Counted from the first letter of the stretch, positions 49,545 to 58,939 are shown. The stretch: DNA of 64,000 bases from Mycolicibacterium sp. P1-18 (GCF_008329535.1 NZ_NPKR01000007.1:62001-126000), one strand, 5' to 3'. Notes: generated from the letters alone by a model not told the origin. Made by a program: numbers and translations.

Positions 49545-50273
49545 TCAGGTGGTCGGAGTGCCGATGATGTCGCCCGTCGGCGCCCCGTCGACGACCTCAC
49601 GGGCCAGGTCGGCGAGCCGCCGGTTGGTCCGGCGAGCATGTTGCCGAAGGAGATTGAACGCGCGATCCATGTCGAGGGTGCCGCGTTCGGCGAGCACGCC
49701 CTTCGCCTGTTCGATGATCAGGCGGGTGTTGAGCGCCGTCTGCAGTTGCTGGTTGACCTGCTCGGAGCGGCTCAGGAGCCGTTGGTGGACGATGCCGATC
49801 GTGGCGACGTCAGCCAGGGCCTGCCCCACCGCGACGTCGGCCTGCTGCATCGGACCCGTGTCCTGAAGGAAGAGGTTCAGGGCGCCGATCCGCTCGGTGC
49901 GCAATCGCAGCGGCAGCGCGACCACGGCCCGGAAGCCGTATTCGGCAGCCCGCTGGGCGAAGGCGGGCCACTGCGCGGAGGTGGCGGCCAGGTTCTCCAC
50001 GTGCACGGCCTCACCGGACCGGTACGCGTCGAGGCACGGGCCGACGTCGGCCTCCACCTGCAGCAACTCCAGCAGCCGGCTCTCCTCGCTGCTCGAGGCG
50101 AACAGGTGCAGCGCACCACGTGCGTCACCCAGCAGAATGCCCGCCGCGCTGATCGGCAACAGCTCCATGCTGTTGTCGATGAGTTGTTGGGCCAGCTCGA
50201 TGGCGTCGTAGTCGGCGACCAAGGTGTCCGCCAAGCCGACGAACGCACCCGCCAGCCGCTCGTAGCGATCCAT
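49545..50273 (-). CDS. GAF-ANTAR RNA-binding antiterminator
   Basis: The 242-aa protein starts ATG at 50273 (MDRYERLAGAF) after AAGGAGA. GAF domain at about 25-165 and ANTAR domain at 175-230 (SRSEQVNQQLQTALNTRLIIEQAKGVLAERGTLDMDRAFNLLRQHARRTNRRLADLAREVV). ANTAR binds paired RNA hairpins and prevents termination; the GAF part senses a small signal. Targets are not apparent here. Confidence 0.9.
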   Translation of the reverse strand: MDRYERLAGAFVGLADTLVADYDAIELAQQLIDNSMELLPISAAGILLGDARGALHLFASSSEESRLLELLQVEADVGPCLDAYRSGEAVHVENLAATSAQWPAFAQRAAEYGFRAVVALPLRLRTERIGALNLFLQDTGPMQQADVAVGQALADVATIGIVHQRLLSRSEQVNQQLQTALNTRLIIEQAKGVLAERGTLDMDRAFNLLRQHARRTNRRLADLAREVVDGAPTGDIIGTPTT

Positions 50274-50331
50274 CGCATCTCCTTCTCTCCGCCCCGATGT
50301 TTCCACGTCCGTCCCCGCTACAGTCGGAAGC

Positions 50332-51321
50332 ATGCGCTTCGGACTCTTCATCCCGCAGGGTTGGCGACTCGATCTGGTGGACATTCCCGTCGCCCGGCAC
50401 TGGGAGGTGATGCGCGACCTGGCCACCTACGCCGACGGCGGAGCGTGGGACTCGCTGTGGGTGTACGACCACTTCCACACCGTGCCGGTGCCCACCGGCG
50501 AGGCGACGCACGAGGCGTGGTCGTTGATGTCGGCGTACGCGGCGACCACCACGCGCATCAAACTCGGGCAGATGTGCACGGCGATGAGCTACCGCAACCC
50601 GGTGTACCTCGCCAAGGTCGCGGCCACCGTGGACGTCATCTCGGGCGGCCGGTTGCAGATGGGCATCGGCGGCGGCTGGTACGAACACGAATGGCGCGCT
50701 TACGGATACGGCTTTCCCTCGGCCGGCGTCCGACTGGCCCGGCTCGACGAGGGCGTCCAGATCATGCGCGACGCGTGGCGCGACGGCCGGGTGAGCCACG
50801 CGGGCGATCATTATCAGGTCGACGACGCGATCGTCGCACCAAAGCCGTTGCAGGAGGACGGTATTCCACTGTGGATCGCCGGCGGCGGCGAGAAGGTGAC
50901 GCTGAAGATCGCCGCCAAGTATGCGCAGTACACCAACTTCACCTCCGAGCCCGAGGGCTTCGCGCACAAGTCCAAGGTGCTCGAGGAACACTGCGCGAAC
51001 GTCGGTACCGACTACGGCGCCATCGTCCGGTCGGCCAACTTCAACGCCGTCCTCGGCACCTCGGAGGCCGACGTCACCGAACGGATCGAGCGCATCCGGG
51101 CCCGCCAGGCCACCGCGGCGAATCCTGAGGCGGTGGACGCCATGCTCGCCAACGTCACCTCACCCGACGCGGCCAGCGGCACACCCGAGCAGGTCGTCGA
51201 GCGGCTCACTCGGTTGCGCGACCTGGGCTGCGAGTACGCCATCCTGTACTTCCCCGAGGCGGCCTACGACCGCTCGGGCATCGAACTGTTCGAACGCGAG
51301 GTCATCCCCGCGCTGAGCTAG
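50332..51321 (+). CDS. LLM-class F420-dependent oxidoreductase, second
   Basis: A 329-aa luciferase-like protein: MRFGLFIPQGWRLDLVDIPVARHWEVMRDLATYADGGAWDSLWVYDHFHTVP, SGGRLQMGIGGGWYEHEWRAYGYGFPS, IPLWIAGGGEKVTLKIAAKYAQYTNF. It belongs to the group of mycobacterial F420 enzymes of unknown substrate. Divergent from the GAF-ANTAR gene; its TAG overlaps that of the VOC gene. Confidence 0.88.
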   Translation: MRFGLFIPQGWRLDLVDIPVARHWEVMRDLATYADGGAWDSLWVYDHFHTVPVPTGEATHEAWSLMSAYAATTTRIKLGQMCTAMSYRNPVYLAKVAATVDVISGGRLQMGIGGGWYEHEWRAYGYGFPSAGVRLARLDEGVQIMRDAWRDGRVSHAGDHYQVDDAIVAPKPLQEDGIPLWIAGGGEKVTLKIAAKYAQYTNFTSEPEGFAHKSKVLEEHCANVGTDYGAIVRSANFNAVLGTSEADVTERIERIRARQATAANPEAVDAMLANVTSPDAASGTPEQVVERLTRLRDLGCEYAILYFPEAAYDRSGIELFEREVIPALS

Positions 51322-51662
51322 CGGTGGCTCAGCACGTTGACGACGTTGCCGGAGGGATCCTCGAAGAAGAACCGCCGCACGCCCCACTCCTCGTCGGTCA
51401 ACGGGTGCACGATGGCCATGCCCGCGGACACCGCCGCGGCGTGGGCGGCGTCGACGTCGTCGACCTCCACCGAGAGGTCCGGGTTGACGGCCGCGGTGAG
51501 ATCGGTTGTCATGACGCTGATCTGGTGGCCCGCGTCATCGGCCAGCGTGAGGATCCAGCCGTGGTTCATCACCTCGGTGAGGCCGAGGGTCTCGACGTAG
51601 GCGGTGCGGGCGGCGGCGACGTCGGCGACGGTCAGATTCGGCACCACCCGCCGCACCGTCAT
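51318..51662 (-). CDS. VOC/glyoxalase-fold protein
   Basis: A 114-aa single-domain VOC protein: VRRVVPNLTVADVAAARTAYVETLGLTEVMNHGWILTLADDAGHQISVMTTD..VRRFFFEDPSGNVVNVLSHR. Metal ligands are not obvious. Its ATG overlaps the XPB helicase stop (ATGA), so it is co-translated with the helicase. Confidence 0.82.
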   Translation of the reverse strand: MTVRRVVPNLTVADVAAARTAYVETLGLTEVMNHGWILTLADDAGHQISVMTTDLTAAVNPDLSVEVDDVDAAHAAAVSAGMAIVHPLTDEEWGVRRFFFEDPSGNVVNVLSHR

Positions 51663-53308
51663 ATCGCCGGACCGAGCAGATCGTCGGCGTCCTTGATGAC
51701 GTATCCGTACCCCTGTTCGGCAAGGAACCGCTGCCGGTGCGCGGCGTACTCGGCGTCGAGGCTGTCGCGCGACACCACGGAGTAGAAGACCGCGCCGCCG
51801 CCGTCGGCCTTGGGCCGCAGAAGCCGACCCAAGCGCTGCGCCTCCTCCTGCCGCGAGCCGAACGTGCCCGAAACCTGCACCGCGACACTGGCTTCGGGAA
51901 GGTCGATGGAGAAGTTGGCGACCTTGGACACCACCAGTGTCTGAATCTCACCCGTGCGGAAGGCGTCGAAGAGCACTTCGCGTTCGGCGTTCTTCGTCGA
52001 CCCCTGGATCACCGGGGCGTCGAGTTCGCGGCCCAGCTCCTCCAATTGGTCGAGGTAGGCACCGATCACCAGCGTCGGCTCGCCGGGATGGCGCGCCAGG
52101 ATGGACTTCACCACCGCCACCTTGGTGTGCGCCGTCGAACAGAGCTTGTACCGCTCCTCGGGCTCGGCCGTCGCGTAGATCATCCGCTCGTTCTCGGTCA
52201 TCGTGACCCGGACCTCGATGCACTCGGCCGGGGCGATCCAGCCCTGGGCCTCGATGTCCTTCCACGGCGCGTCGTAGCGCTTGGGGCCGATCAGGCTGAA
52301 GACGTCGCCTTCGCGGCCGTCCTCGCGGATCAGGGTGGCGGTCAGCCCGAGCCGGCGGCGGGACTGCAGATCGGCCGTCATCCGGAACACCGGGGCGGGC
52401 AGCAGGTGCACCTCGTCGTAGATGATCAGACCCCAGTCGCGGCTGTCGAACAGCTCGAGGTGCTTGTACTCGCCCTTGGTGCGACGCGTGATCACCTGGT
52501 AGGTCGCGATGGTGACGGGCCGAATCTCCTTGCGCTCGCCGGAGTACTCGCCGATCTCCTCCTCGGTCAGCGAGGTCCGGGCGATCAGCTCCCGCTTCCA
52601 CTGCCGGCCGGCGACGGTGTTGGTGACCAGGATCAGCGTCGTGGCCCCGGCCTTGGCCATGGCCGCGGCGCCGACGATGGTCTTGCCCGCGCCACAGGGC
52701 AGCACCACGACGCCCGAGCCGCCGGCCCAGAACGAGTCGGTGGCCATCTGCTGGTAGTCACGCAGCACCCAGCCGTCCTGCGCCAGCTCGATGTGATGAG
52801 CTTCACCGTCGACGTAGCCGGCGAGGTCCTCGGCGGGCCAGCCGATCTTGAGCAGCATCTGCTTGATGTGACCGCGCTCGCTGGCGTGCACGATGATCGT
52901 GTCGTCGTCGATGCGGGCCCCGAGCATCGGGGCGATCTTCTTGTTGCGCAGCACCTCTTCGAGCACCGCGCGGTCCAGGCTGACCAGCACCAGGCCGTGC
53001 ACCGGGCTCTTCACCAGCTGCAGGCGGCCGTAGCGCGCCATCGTGTCGACGATGTCGACCAGCAGCGGCTGCGGCACCGAGTACCGCGAGAAGGACACCA
53101 GGGCGTCTACCACCTGCTCGGCGTCGTGCCCGGCCGCGCGGGCGTTCCACAGCGCCAACGGGGTGATGCGATAGGTGTGGATGTGTTCGGGCGCGCGTTC
53201 GAGTTCGGCGAAGGGAGCGATTGCAGCGCGTGCCGCACCCGCGAGTTCGTGGTCGACCTCGAGCAGCACCGTCTTGTCGGACTGCACGATCAACGGGCCG
53301 TCGGTCAT
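51659..53308 (-). CDS. XPB-type DNA repair helicase
   Basis: The 549-aa superfamily 2 helicase has Walker A LPCGAGKTIVG, the DEVH box (LIIYDEVHLLPAPVFR), RRRLGLTATLIREDGRE, and C-terminal helicase motifs (VIQGSTKNAEREVLFDAFRTG; SFGSRQEEAQRLGRLLRPK-type). An N-terminal damage-recognition-like domain of about 170 residues precedes it. It is the Rv0861c/Ercc3 homologue, a 3'-5' helicase with reported annealing activity. Next to its partner gene at 53340. Confidence 0.93.
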   Translation of the reverse strand: MTDGPLIVQSDKTVLLEVDHELAGAARAAIAPFAELERAPEHIHTYRITPLALWNARAAGHDAEQVVDALVSFSRYSVPQPLLVDIVDTMARYGRLQLVKSPVHGLVLVSLDRAVLEEVLRNKKIAPMLGARIDDDTIIVHASERGHIKQMLLKIGWPAEDLAGYVDGEAHHIELAQDGWVLRDYQQMATDSFWAGGSGVVVLPCGAGKTIVGAAAMAKAGATTLILVTNTVAGRQWKRELIARTSLTEEEIGEYSGERKEIRPVTIATYQVITRRTKGEYKHLELFDSRDWGLIIYDEVHLLPAPVFRMTADLQSRRRLGLTATLIREDGREGDVFSLIGPKRYDAPWKDIEAQGWIAPAECIEVRVTMTENERMIYATAEPEERYKLCSTAHTKVAVVKSILARHPGEPTLVIGAYLDQLEELGRELDAPVIQGSTKNAEREVLFDAFRTGEIQTLVVSKVANFSIDLPEASVAVQVSGTFGSRQEEAQRLGRLLRPKADGGGAVFYSVVSRDSLDAEYAAHRQRFLAEQGYGYVIKDADDLLGPAI

Positions 53309-53339
53309 GCCCGGACTTCTGCTGTGTTCATCCCACTCA

Positions 53340-55595
53340 TTATCCCTGATCCGCCGACACGACCGACGTGACGCGATGAATGGCGAAGTCGCGCACTCGC
53401 CCGGCGGCCGGATCGTAGGCGGTGAGCTGACCGCCCCGGACGTTGATCGGGGCCACGACGCGTTGCGTCGCCACCCCCGCCGGGTCGACGTAGCCGATGA
53501 CGACGGACTCCTGCCGGTGGGCCGCGCCGTGCAGCTGCGCCATGGCCTCCGCCGGGTCGAGGCGGGTGCCGTCGGTGGGGGAGCCCGTCACCTTGCGCAG
53601 CACCGCGACGATGGCGCCCAGGGTCTGCGCCGTCGGGCCCTGCGGCGGACGGTAGCCGCGGCGGCGGCCGGGCGTCGGCACCCGGGCGCCGCGCGACTTG
53701 ACGTCGACGATCGTGCCCGACGAATCCTCGGCGGCCGGAGCGAAGCCCGCGCTTCGCAGGGCGGCGAGCAGTTCGTTGATGGGCGACATCGACACGGCGA
53801 CGGTCGGGGCCAGCGCCCGGACGTCGAGCTTCTCCAGCGCCGGCGACGAGATGGCTTGAGTCAGCAGGGCGGGGTCCTCGCACCGGACGAACGACGCCGC
53901 CATGCCGACCCGCAGCTGACCGTGGCGGCGCGCCACGTCGTCGATCAGGTACGTCAAGCCCTGCGGCACCGGGGTCTTCGAGTGGCGCGCGAACAGCTGG
54001 TGCAGCTCGCTGGCGCTCAGGCCGGTGTCGAGGGCCCGCCGGACGGACTGCTCGCTGATCCGGTACACCATCGCGGCGCCGGCCGACTCGACCGTGGCCA
54101 CCACCGAGAGTTGTTCGGCCAGGCCGCGATCCAGCGGTCCGGGCACCACCACGGTCAGGTCCGCCTGCACCAGGAAGTAGTCGATCGGGGCGGGCAGCAC
54201 CTTGGTCATCGCCGCGACGACGACGTCCTCCGGCTCGTTCGCGAGCATGCCGCGGCTCGGTGTCGCGATCGCACCCCGACCGATTGCCCCCACCGCGTGG
54301 GCCTCGGCGAGCAGGTCGGCCACCGGCGCGACCTGAAGACGCGCCGCCCAGCGCGGTCGCCGCCACGTCATGGCGGCCGAAGCGCCCGCAGCGTCGACGC
54401 CGGTGCCGGGCGGCAGGTCCGCCAGCGTGGACAGCAGCAGCCGGCGGTCCAGCGGCGCGGCGGTCGAGTACAGCGAATCCGACAGCACGGCATAGGGTTT
54501 GCCGTCGGGCCCACGCTCGCCGACGAGACCCGGCCGGGCCGGAAGGTCCAGCCAGGCCGACGCGATCTGATGCCAGCGCACGGCATTGGTGGACTCGACG
54601 AACCGGTCGGCGGCCAGCGTCGGCGCCCAGTACGGTCCGGCGCCGTCGAGCGGATCCGGCTCGGGGATGCCCGCCGCGATCAACCCCGCCGCCGAGGCGA
54701 CTTCGAGGATCAGGCCCAGGCGGTCGTCGTCGATGCCGGTCGCCTTGCTCAGCCGCTTCAGTTCGCGAACGCCGAGCCCGCCGCTGCGCAGTTCGGGGAT
54801 CGGCGTCGTGGACAGGGCGTCGAGCACCACGTCCACCTCGCGGAGGACGTCCATCGCGGACCCGGCTGCCGCCGCGTCGACGTCGGCCACCGACGTCGAC
54901 GTGGTTGCCGGGTCGGGTGGGCTCAGCCCGAGGGGGCCCGGCGCCTCGCCGCGCATCACCTGCCCGACGAGGCGCGGCAGGATCACGGTGTCCTCGTCGA
55001 CCCGTCGCAGCAGTCCCGCCGCCAGCAGCCGCTGGACCGGCCGGTCGGCGGGGGTGCCCGTCGCGGCGTCGTGCGTGCGGCCGATCGGCGACCCGTCGAC
55101 CAGTCGCTCCAACAGCTCGCGCTGCGGCCCGTCGACGCCGTCGACCAAGTCGGCGACGAGCGCGGCGTCGGGGCCGTCGGCCTCGAGGGTGACCTGCCCC
55201 GGATGCCACGGCAGCCCGGCCGCGGACTCCGGGGTGACCCGCAGCGCGTCGTCGCCCCACGCCAGGGCGCGGGCCCGCAGGGCGTCCAGCGCCGCGGCCA
55301 GGTCCTCGCGGCCCACGCGGTCGCCGAGGCGCTCGGTCAGCGCGGCCAGCGTGACTCCGGCGGCGTCGGCACGCAGGACCAACAGTGCGTCGAGCGTCGC
55401 CAGCGCCAGGAAGTCGAGGCCGTCGGTCGCGGCCTTCACCGACTGCCGGGCCGCAGCCCTGGCGGCCAGCGCGGAGATGGACCCCGGTGGGGGTTGGGCG
55501 AGATCGGGACGCAGCTCGAACAGACGGACGAGCTGATCGTCGGTCAGCTCGGCCAGCCACGTGCCCAACGGCACGACGGGAGCTGATTCGGACAT
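53340..55595 (-). CDS. Helicase-associated (XPB C-terminal-like) protein
   Basis: The 751-aa protein (MSESAPVVPLGTWLAELTDDQLVRLFELRPDLAQPP) lacks helicase motifs but follows the mycobacterial Rv0862c family with several winged-helix-like modules and the C-terminal region IDYFLVQADLTVVVPGPLDRGLAEQLSVVATVESAGAAMVYRISEQSVRRALDTGLSASELHQLF. It always accompanies XPB and may be its regulatory or damage-recognition partner. A -10 TACGCT lies 8 bases before the ATG, so the transcript is nearly leaderless. Confidence 0.87.
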   Translation of the reverse strand: MSESAPVVPLGTWLAELTDDQLVRLFELRPDLAQPPPGSISALAARAAARQSVKAATDGLDFLALATLDALLVLRADAAGVTLAALTERLGDRVGREDLAAALDALRARALAWGDDALRVTPESAAGLPWHPGQVTLEADGPDAALVADLVDGVDGPQRELLERLVDGSPIGRTHDAATGTPADRPVQRLLAAGLLRRVDEDTVILPRLVGQVMRGEAPGPLGLSPPDPATTSTSVADVDAAAAGSAMDVLREVDVVLDALSTTPIPELRSGGLGVRELKRLSKATGIDDDRLGLILEVASAAGLIAAGIPEPDPLDGAGPYWAPTLAADRFVESTNAVRWHQIASAWLDLPARPGLVGERGPDGKPYAVLSDSLYSTAAPLDRRLLLSTLADLPPGTGVDAAGASAAMTWRRPRWAARLQVAPVADLLAEAHAVGAIGRGAIATPSRGMLANEPEDVVVAAMTKVLPAPIDYFLVQADLTVVVPGPLDRGLAEQLSVVATVESAGAAMVYRISEQSVRRALDTGLSASELHQLFARHSKTPVPQGLTYLIDDVARRHGQLRVGMAASFVRCEDPALLTQAISSPALEKLDVRALAPTVAVSMSPINELLAALRSAGFAPAAEDSSGTIVDVKSRGARVPTPGRRRGYRPPQGPTAQTLGAIVAVLRKVTGSPTDGTRLDPAEAMAQLHGAAHRQESVVIGYVDPAGVATQRVVAPINVRGGQLTAYDPAAGRVRDFAIHRVTSVVSADQG

Positions 55596-55657
55596 TGCTT
55601 ACCAGCGTAGGCCCGCCGGTCTCGCCAGCGCACTGCGCGCCTGCCACAATGTGAGGC

Positions 55658-55849
55658 GTGGCTGACAAGAAACCGCAGAAGAATCACTACGTCGACAACG
55701 GCTGGCCCGTGAGCGACGACGGCGATCACCCCGTCAGTGAGCTTGCCGCCGACCGTACCGGCGCGCTGTCGCCCTTCGGCGAACTGACGTTCCCGTTGCC
55801 GGTCGAGGATCTGCCGTACACGCACCCGGTCACCGTCATCAACAAGTAG
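55658..55849 (+). CDS. Small conserved protein, Rv0863-like (63 aa)
   Basis: GTG at 55658 gives VADKKPQKNHYVDNGWPVSDDGDHPVSELAADRTGALSPFGELTFPLPVEDLPYTHPVTVINK. Hydrophilic, no known fold. It sits two bases before moaC and is probably co-transcribed with the molybdopterin genes. CACAAT, 7 bases before the GTG, may give a leaderless mRNA. Function unknown. Confidence 0.78.
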   Translation: MADKKPQKNHYVDNGWPVSDDGDHPVSELAADRTGALSPFGELTFPLPVEDLPYTHPVTVINK

Positions 55850-55851
55850 AC

Positions 55852-56349
55852 GTGACGGCCCGCCCCGGTCGACTGTCGCACCTGGACGACTCGGGCGCGG
55901 CGCACATGGTCGACGTGACCGCCAAGGACGCCACCAGGCGCACGGCCGTCGCCACCGGTGTCCTGCGCACGCGCGCCGACGTCGTCGACCTCATCGCCAC
56001 CGGCGGACTGCCCAAGGGCGACGCCCTCGCGACCGCCCGCATCGCCGGGATCCTCGCGGCCAAGCGCACCAGCGACCTGATCCCGCTGTGTCACCAGCTG
56101 GCGCTGACGGGCGTCGACGTCGAATTCGAGGTCGGCTCGGTCGACGTCACGATCACCGCCACGGTCAGGACCACCGACCGCACCGGCGTCGAGATGGAGG
56201 CGCTGACCGCGGTCAGCGTCGCGGCGCTCACGCTCTACGACATGCTCAAGGCCGTCGACCCGGCGGCGATCATCGACGGCATCGCCGTCGTGCGCAAGGA
56301 GGGTGGCAAGACGGGCACCTGGGAACCGCCGCGGAGCGACGGCGCGTGA
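55852..56349 (+). CDS. moaC: Cyclic pyranopterin monophosphate synthase MoaC
   Basis: The 165-aa enzyme has LSHLDDSGAAHMVDVTAKDATRRTAVATG, LPKGDALATARIAGILAAKRTSDLIPLCHQLAL and GVEMEALTAVSVAALTLYDMLKAVD, the conserved MoaC active-site segments. It converts the MoaA product to cyclic pyranopterin monophosphate in molybdenum cofactor synthesis. Overlaps mog as GTGA. Confidence 0.94.
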   Translation: MTARPGRLSHLDDSGAAHMVDVTAKDATRRTAVATGVLRTRADVVDLIATGGLPKGDALATARIAGILAAKRTSDLIPLCHQLALTGVDVEFEVGSVDVTITATVRTTDRTGVEMEALTAVSVAALTLYDMLKAVDPAAIIDGIAVVRKEGGKTGTWEPPRSDGA

Positions 56350-56825
56350 CCCGGTCGGCACGCGTGATCATCGCGTCGACGCGCGCGGCCAACGGCGTCT
56401 ACGAGGACCGCACCGGCCCGGTGATCGTGGAGTGGCTGAGCGCCCGCGGATACGACGTCACACCGCCCGACGTGGTCGCCGACGGACTGGCGGTGACCCG
56501 CGCCCTGTGGACCGCGCTCGGCGAGAAGGTCGACCTCATCCTGACCTCCGGCGGCACCGGCATCTCGCCGACCGACGGGACCGCCGACGCGACGGCCGCC
56601 ATCGTCGACTTCGAGATTCCCGGCCTGGCCGACGCGATCCGACGGTCGGGCCTACCCCACGTGCCCACCTCGGTGCTCTCGCGCGGCGTCTGCGGTGTCC
56701 GTGACGGCACCCTCATCGTCAACCTGCCGGGATCGCCCGGCGGCGTGAAGGACGGGCTCGGCGTCCTGGCCGACGTGCTCGACCATGCATTGGACCAACT
56801 CGGCGGAGGAGACCACACCCCATGA
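56346..56825 (+). CDS. mog: Mog/MoaB-type molybdopterin-binding protein
   Basis: A 159-aa protein from GTG at 56346: ARVIIASTRAANGVYEDRTGPVIVEWL, LILTSGGTGISPTDGTADAT and LIVNLPGSPGGVKDGLGVL are the MPT-binding loops. It adenylylates molybdopterin before metal insertion. Overlaps moaE by four bases. Confidence 0.92.
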   Translation: MTRSARVIIASTRAANGVYEDRTGPVIVEWLSARGYDVTPPDVVADGLAVTRALWTALGEKVDLILTSGGTGISPTDGTADATAAIVDFEIPGLADAIRRSGLPHVPTSVLSRGVCGVRDGTLIVNLPGSPGGVKDGLGVLADVLDHALDQLGGGDHTP

Positions 56826-57250
56826 GCGCGATCGTGCTGCGGGCCGAACTGAGCGACCGGACGATCGACCTCGCCGAGCACGAAGCGCTGGTGGTGCATC
56901 GCGCGGCCGGCGCGGTCGTCGGCTTCGTGGGTGCGGTGCGCGACCACGACGGCGGCCGATCGGTCACCCGGCTCGAGTACTCCGCACACCCGACGGCGCA
57001 GCAGGTGCTCGCCGAGGTGGCCGCCGAGATCGCCGAGAAGTGCGAGGGTGTGCGGGCCATCGCCGTCAGCCACCGCGTCGGCACGCTCGACATCGGCGAC
57101 GCGGCGCTGGTCGCGGCCGTCGCCGCCGATCACCGCAAGGCGGCGTTCGAGACGTGCGCGCTGTTGGTCGACACCGTCAAGGAGCGTCTACCGGTGTGGA
57201 AGCACCAACTGTTCGTGGACGGATCCGACGAATGGGTGGGCTCGGCCTAG
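56822..57250 (+). CDS. moaE: Molybdopterin synthase large subunit MoaE
   Basis: A 142-aa protein: GAVVGFVGAVRDHDGGRSVTRLEYSAHPTAQQVL, AIAVSHRVGTLDIGDAALVAAVAADHRKAAFETCALLVDTVKERLPVWKHQLF. The conserved lysines KERLPVWKHQ form the active site with the MoaD C-terminus. Its small subunit MoaD is encoded at 59048-59296 beyond rpfA. Converges on rpfA with an 8-base spacer. Confidence 0.94.
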   Translation: MSAIVLRAELSDRTIDLAEHEALVVHRAAGAVVGFVGAVRDHDGGRSVTRLEYSAHPTAQQVLAEVAAEIAEKCEGVRAIAVSHRVGTLDIGDAALVAAVAADHRKAAFETCALLVDTVKERLPVWKHQLFVDGSDEWVGSA

Positions 57251-57258
57251 CCTTCGGT

Positions 57259-58605
57259 CTAGTTGGCCGGGGCGGGCGCCGGGACGAGCAGCGCCGGGTC
57301 GGCGGGAGCCGGGGCAGGCGCCGGTAGGGCCGGATCGACTGGAGCCGGCGCGGGGCCGGTCGGCACGTTGGGTCCCGGTGCCTGCGCAGGAATCGGCGTG
57401 TTCATGCCGCGCTGGGACAGGCCGACGATGAGGGCTTCCTTGCCACTGATGTCGTGGTTCTGGACCGCTTGCCACAGGTCCTTCAGGTAGCTCGTGTTCG
57501 GGCTGTCGGCGGGGCCTGCGGCGTTGGGATCCATCGTCGCTCCGGGCGGCGGTGCGTCCGGGCTGGCGAGGTGCGGAATGCCGTTGGGCGGAAGCACCGA
57601 CGGATCGGCGGCCGGCGCGGGCGCGGCGAGGGCTGCGGGAGCAGCCGGGTCGACGACCGGTGCCGGTGCGTCCGCGGCGGGCGGTGCGGCGGCATCCGGA
57701 GCGGGCAGCGGTGCGGGAGCCGGGAAGATCGGATCCTGCGGCAGCGGGGCGCCGTGCAGCGCCCACGCCTGCGGCTCGGCGGCGGGGGCGGCGCCACCGG
57801 GGGCGACGTCCCAGTCGGCGACGTTGACGGCGGGGGTCGCCTGATCGAGCTTCAGCGGGCCCAGGCCGGGCGGCAGCGGCGGCGGCACCGGTGCGTCGAG
57901 CGGCGCAGCGTCCACCGGCGGCGGCGGCGGTGCGTCGTCGGCCGGAGCGGGCGGTGCCGGTGCGTCGAAGCCGACCGTCACGGCCTGGTCGGGCGCGGGC
58001 GGCGGGGGCAGCTCGTCGGCCGGAGCCGGAGGAGGCAGGGGTGCGTCGAGGGGCGCAGCGTCGACCGGCGGCGGCGGGGGCAGCTCGTCGACGGGCGGCG
58101 GGGGAGGCAGGGGTGCGTCGAGCGGCGCGGCCTGATCCGGCGCGGGCGGCAGCGGCGCGGCGTCGGCCGGGGGCGGGGGAACGTCTCCACCGAGATCGGG
58201 GTTGTCCAACGGCGCGGCGTCGGCGACGACGTTGCGCGGGGTGGCGCTGGAGAGTCCGCGACCGCATACGGGCCACGCTCCGCGGCCCTGAGTGGCCAGC
58301 ACGCGCTCCGCGACGGCGATCTGCTCGTCCTTGCTCGCCAAGTGGGCGGCGGGGGCGTACTCGCCACCACCGTGGCCGGACCAGGTGCCGGGGGAGAACT
58401 GCAGTCCGCCCTGGTAGCCGTTGCCGGTGTTGATGGCCCAGTTTCCACCGGACTCACAGCCGGCGACACGGTCCCACTCGCCGTCGGTGGCCGCACTGGC
58501 GTGACCGGCGAGGGCGAGGCCGCCCGTGCCGAGCACGGCGCCGGTGAAGGCGATCTTGGCGACGTTCACGGTCGAGCTGGGGGTTTTGCGATGCCGTCCA
58601 CTCAT
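57259..58605 (-). CDS. rpfA: Resuscitation-promoting factor RpfA
   Basis: The 448-aa secreted protein has signal peptide MSGRHRK..VAKIAFTGAVLGTGGLALAGHASA, then the transglycosylase-like Rpf domain (DGEWDRVAGCESGGNWAINTGNGYQGGLQFSPGTWSGHGGGEYAPAAHLASKDEQIAVAERVLATQGRGAWPVCG) with the catalytic Glu in CESGG and a disulfide pair. A long Pro/Ala/Asp-rich repeat region (PPPPPVDELPPPPPVDAAPLDAP..) follows, and a short C-terminal region GISGKEALIVGL. It cleaves peptidoglycan to wake dormant cells. Its leader holds a c-di-AMP riboswitch. Confidence 0.95.
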   Translation of the reverse strand: MSGRHRKTPSSTVNVAKIAFTGAVLGTGGLALAGHASAATDGEWDRVAGCESGGNWAINTGNGYQGGLQFSPGTWSGHGGGEYAPAAHLASKDEQIAVAERVLATQGRGAWPVCGRGLSSATPRNVVADAAPLDNPDLGGDVPPPPADAAPLPPAPDQAAPLDAPLPPPPPVDELPPPPPVDAAPLDAPLPPPAPADELPPPPAPDQAVTVGFDAPAPPAPADDAPPPPPVDAAPLDAPVPPPLPPGLGPLKLDQATPAVNVADWDVAPGGAAPAAEPQAWALHGAPLPQDPIFPAPAPLPAPDAAAPPAADAPAPVVDPAAPAALAAPAPAADPSVLPPNGIPHLASPDAPPPGATMDPNAAGPADSPNTSYLKDLWQAVQNHDISGKEALIVGLSQRGMNTPIPAQAPGPNVPTGPAPAPVDPALPAPAPAPADPALLVPAPAPAN

Positions 58606-58629
58606 GGGTGCAGAAAATCCTCTCGTCCA

Positions 58630-58785
58630 CGCCTACGAGGTCAGCTGTCGGGTTCGGGCTAGAGAGGTTGCCCGGCCTCGGCCTCGCGGCTTTCGGCTTC
58701 ACCCCAAGGAATCTCGTGCCTTCGCACGCGATTCCGAGTCCTTGTGTATCGGTGGACCGGTGGGTCCCCCGCCTCCATCCCTGAG
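58630..58785 (-). ncRNA. c-di-AMP riboswitch (ydaO/yuaA type)
   Basis: Read on the minus strand, the rpfA leader has the class hallmarks in order: GGGGGACCCACCGG (58770-58757), GGACTCGG..CTTGGGGTGAAGCCG (to 58694), CGGGCAACCTCTCTAGCCCG and AACCCGACAGCTGACCTCG, ending near 58631. The 3' end is 25 bases from the ATG and adjoins the GAGAGGA ribosome site. ydaO RNAs bind c-di-AMP and usually turn wall-hydrolase genes off. A 9-bp stem CCATGCCCA/TGGGCATGG (58797-58835) lies just 5' of the aptamer. Confidence 0.9.
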
Positions 58786-58933
58786 GTAGGTCTTGACCAT
58801 GCCCAACGGATGGAGCTCGGCGTAACTGGGCATGGCGGGCCACGAGTGAGGTCGTGTGGCTTGGAATAGGACGTTAACGGGTACTTCGTTTTTCAGCACC
58901 TTCGGAGGGTGCGGGTGTCGGCCTGCCCAGCAA

Positions 58934-58939
58934 ATCTTA
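58934..58939 (-). promoter_or_regulatory. rpfA -10 candidate
   Basis: TAAGAT on the minus strand, about 330 bases before the rpfA start and upstream of the aptamer. No good -35, consistent with activator dependence. It would give a leader of roughly 320 bases. Confidence 0.5.

Noticed and set aside
53175..55668. Two very long frames (803 codons plus strand, 787 codons minus strand)
   Set aside because: Both are out-of-frame shadows of the 751-aa helicase-associated gene; only the frame at 53340-55595 has protein-like sequence.
58699..58899. 66-codon ORF across the rpfA leader
   Set aside because: Most of it is explained by the conserved ydaO-type RNA; kept only as a remark on a possible leader peptide.
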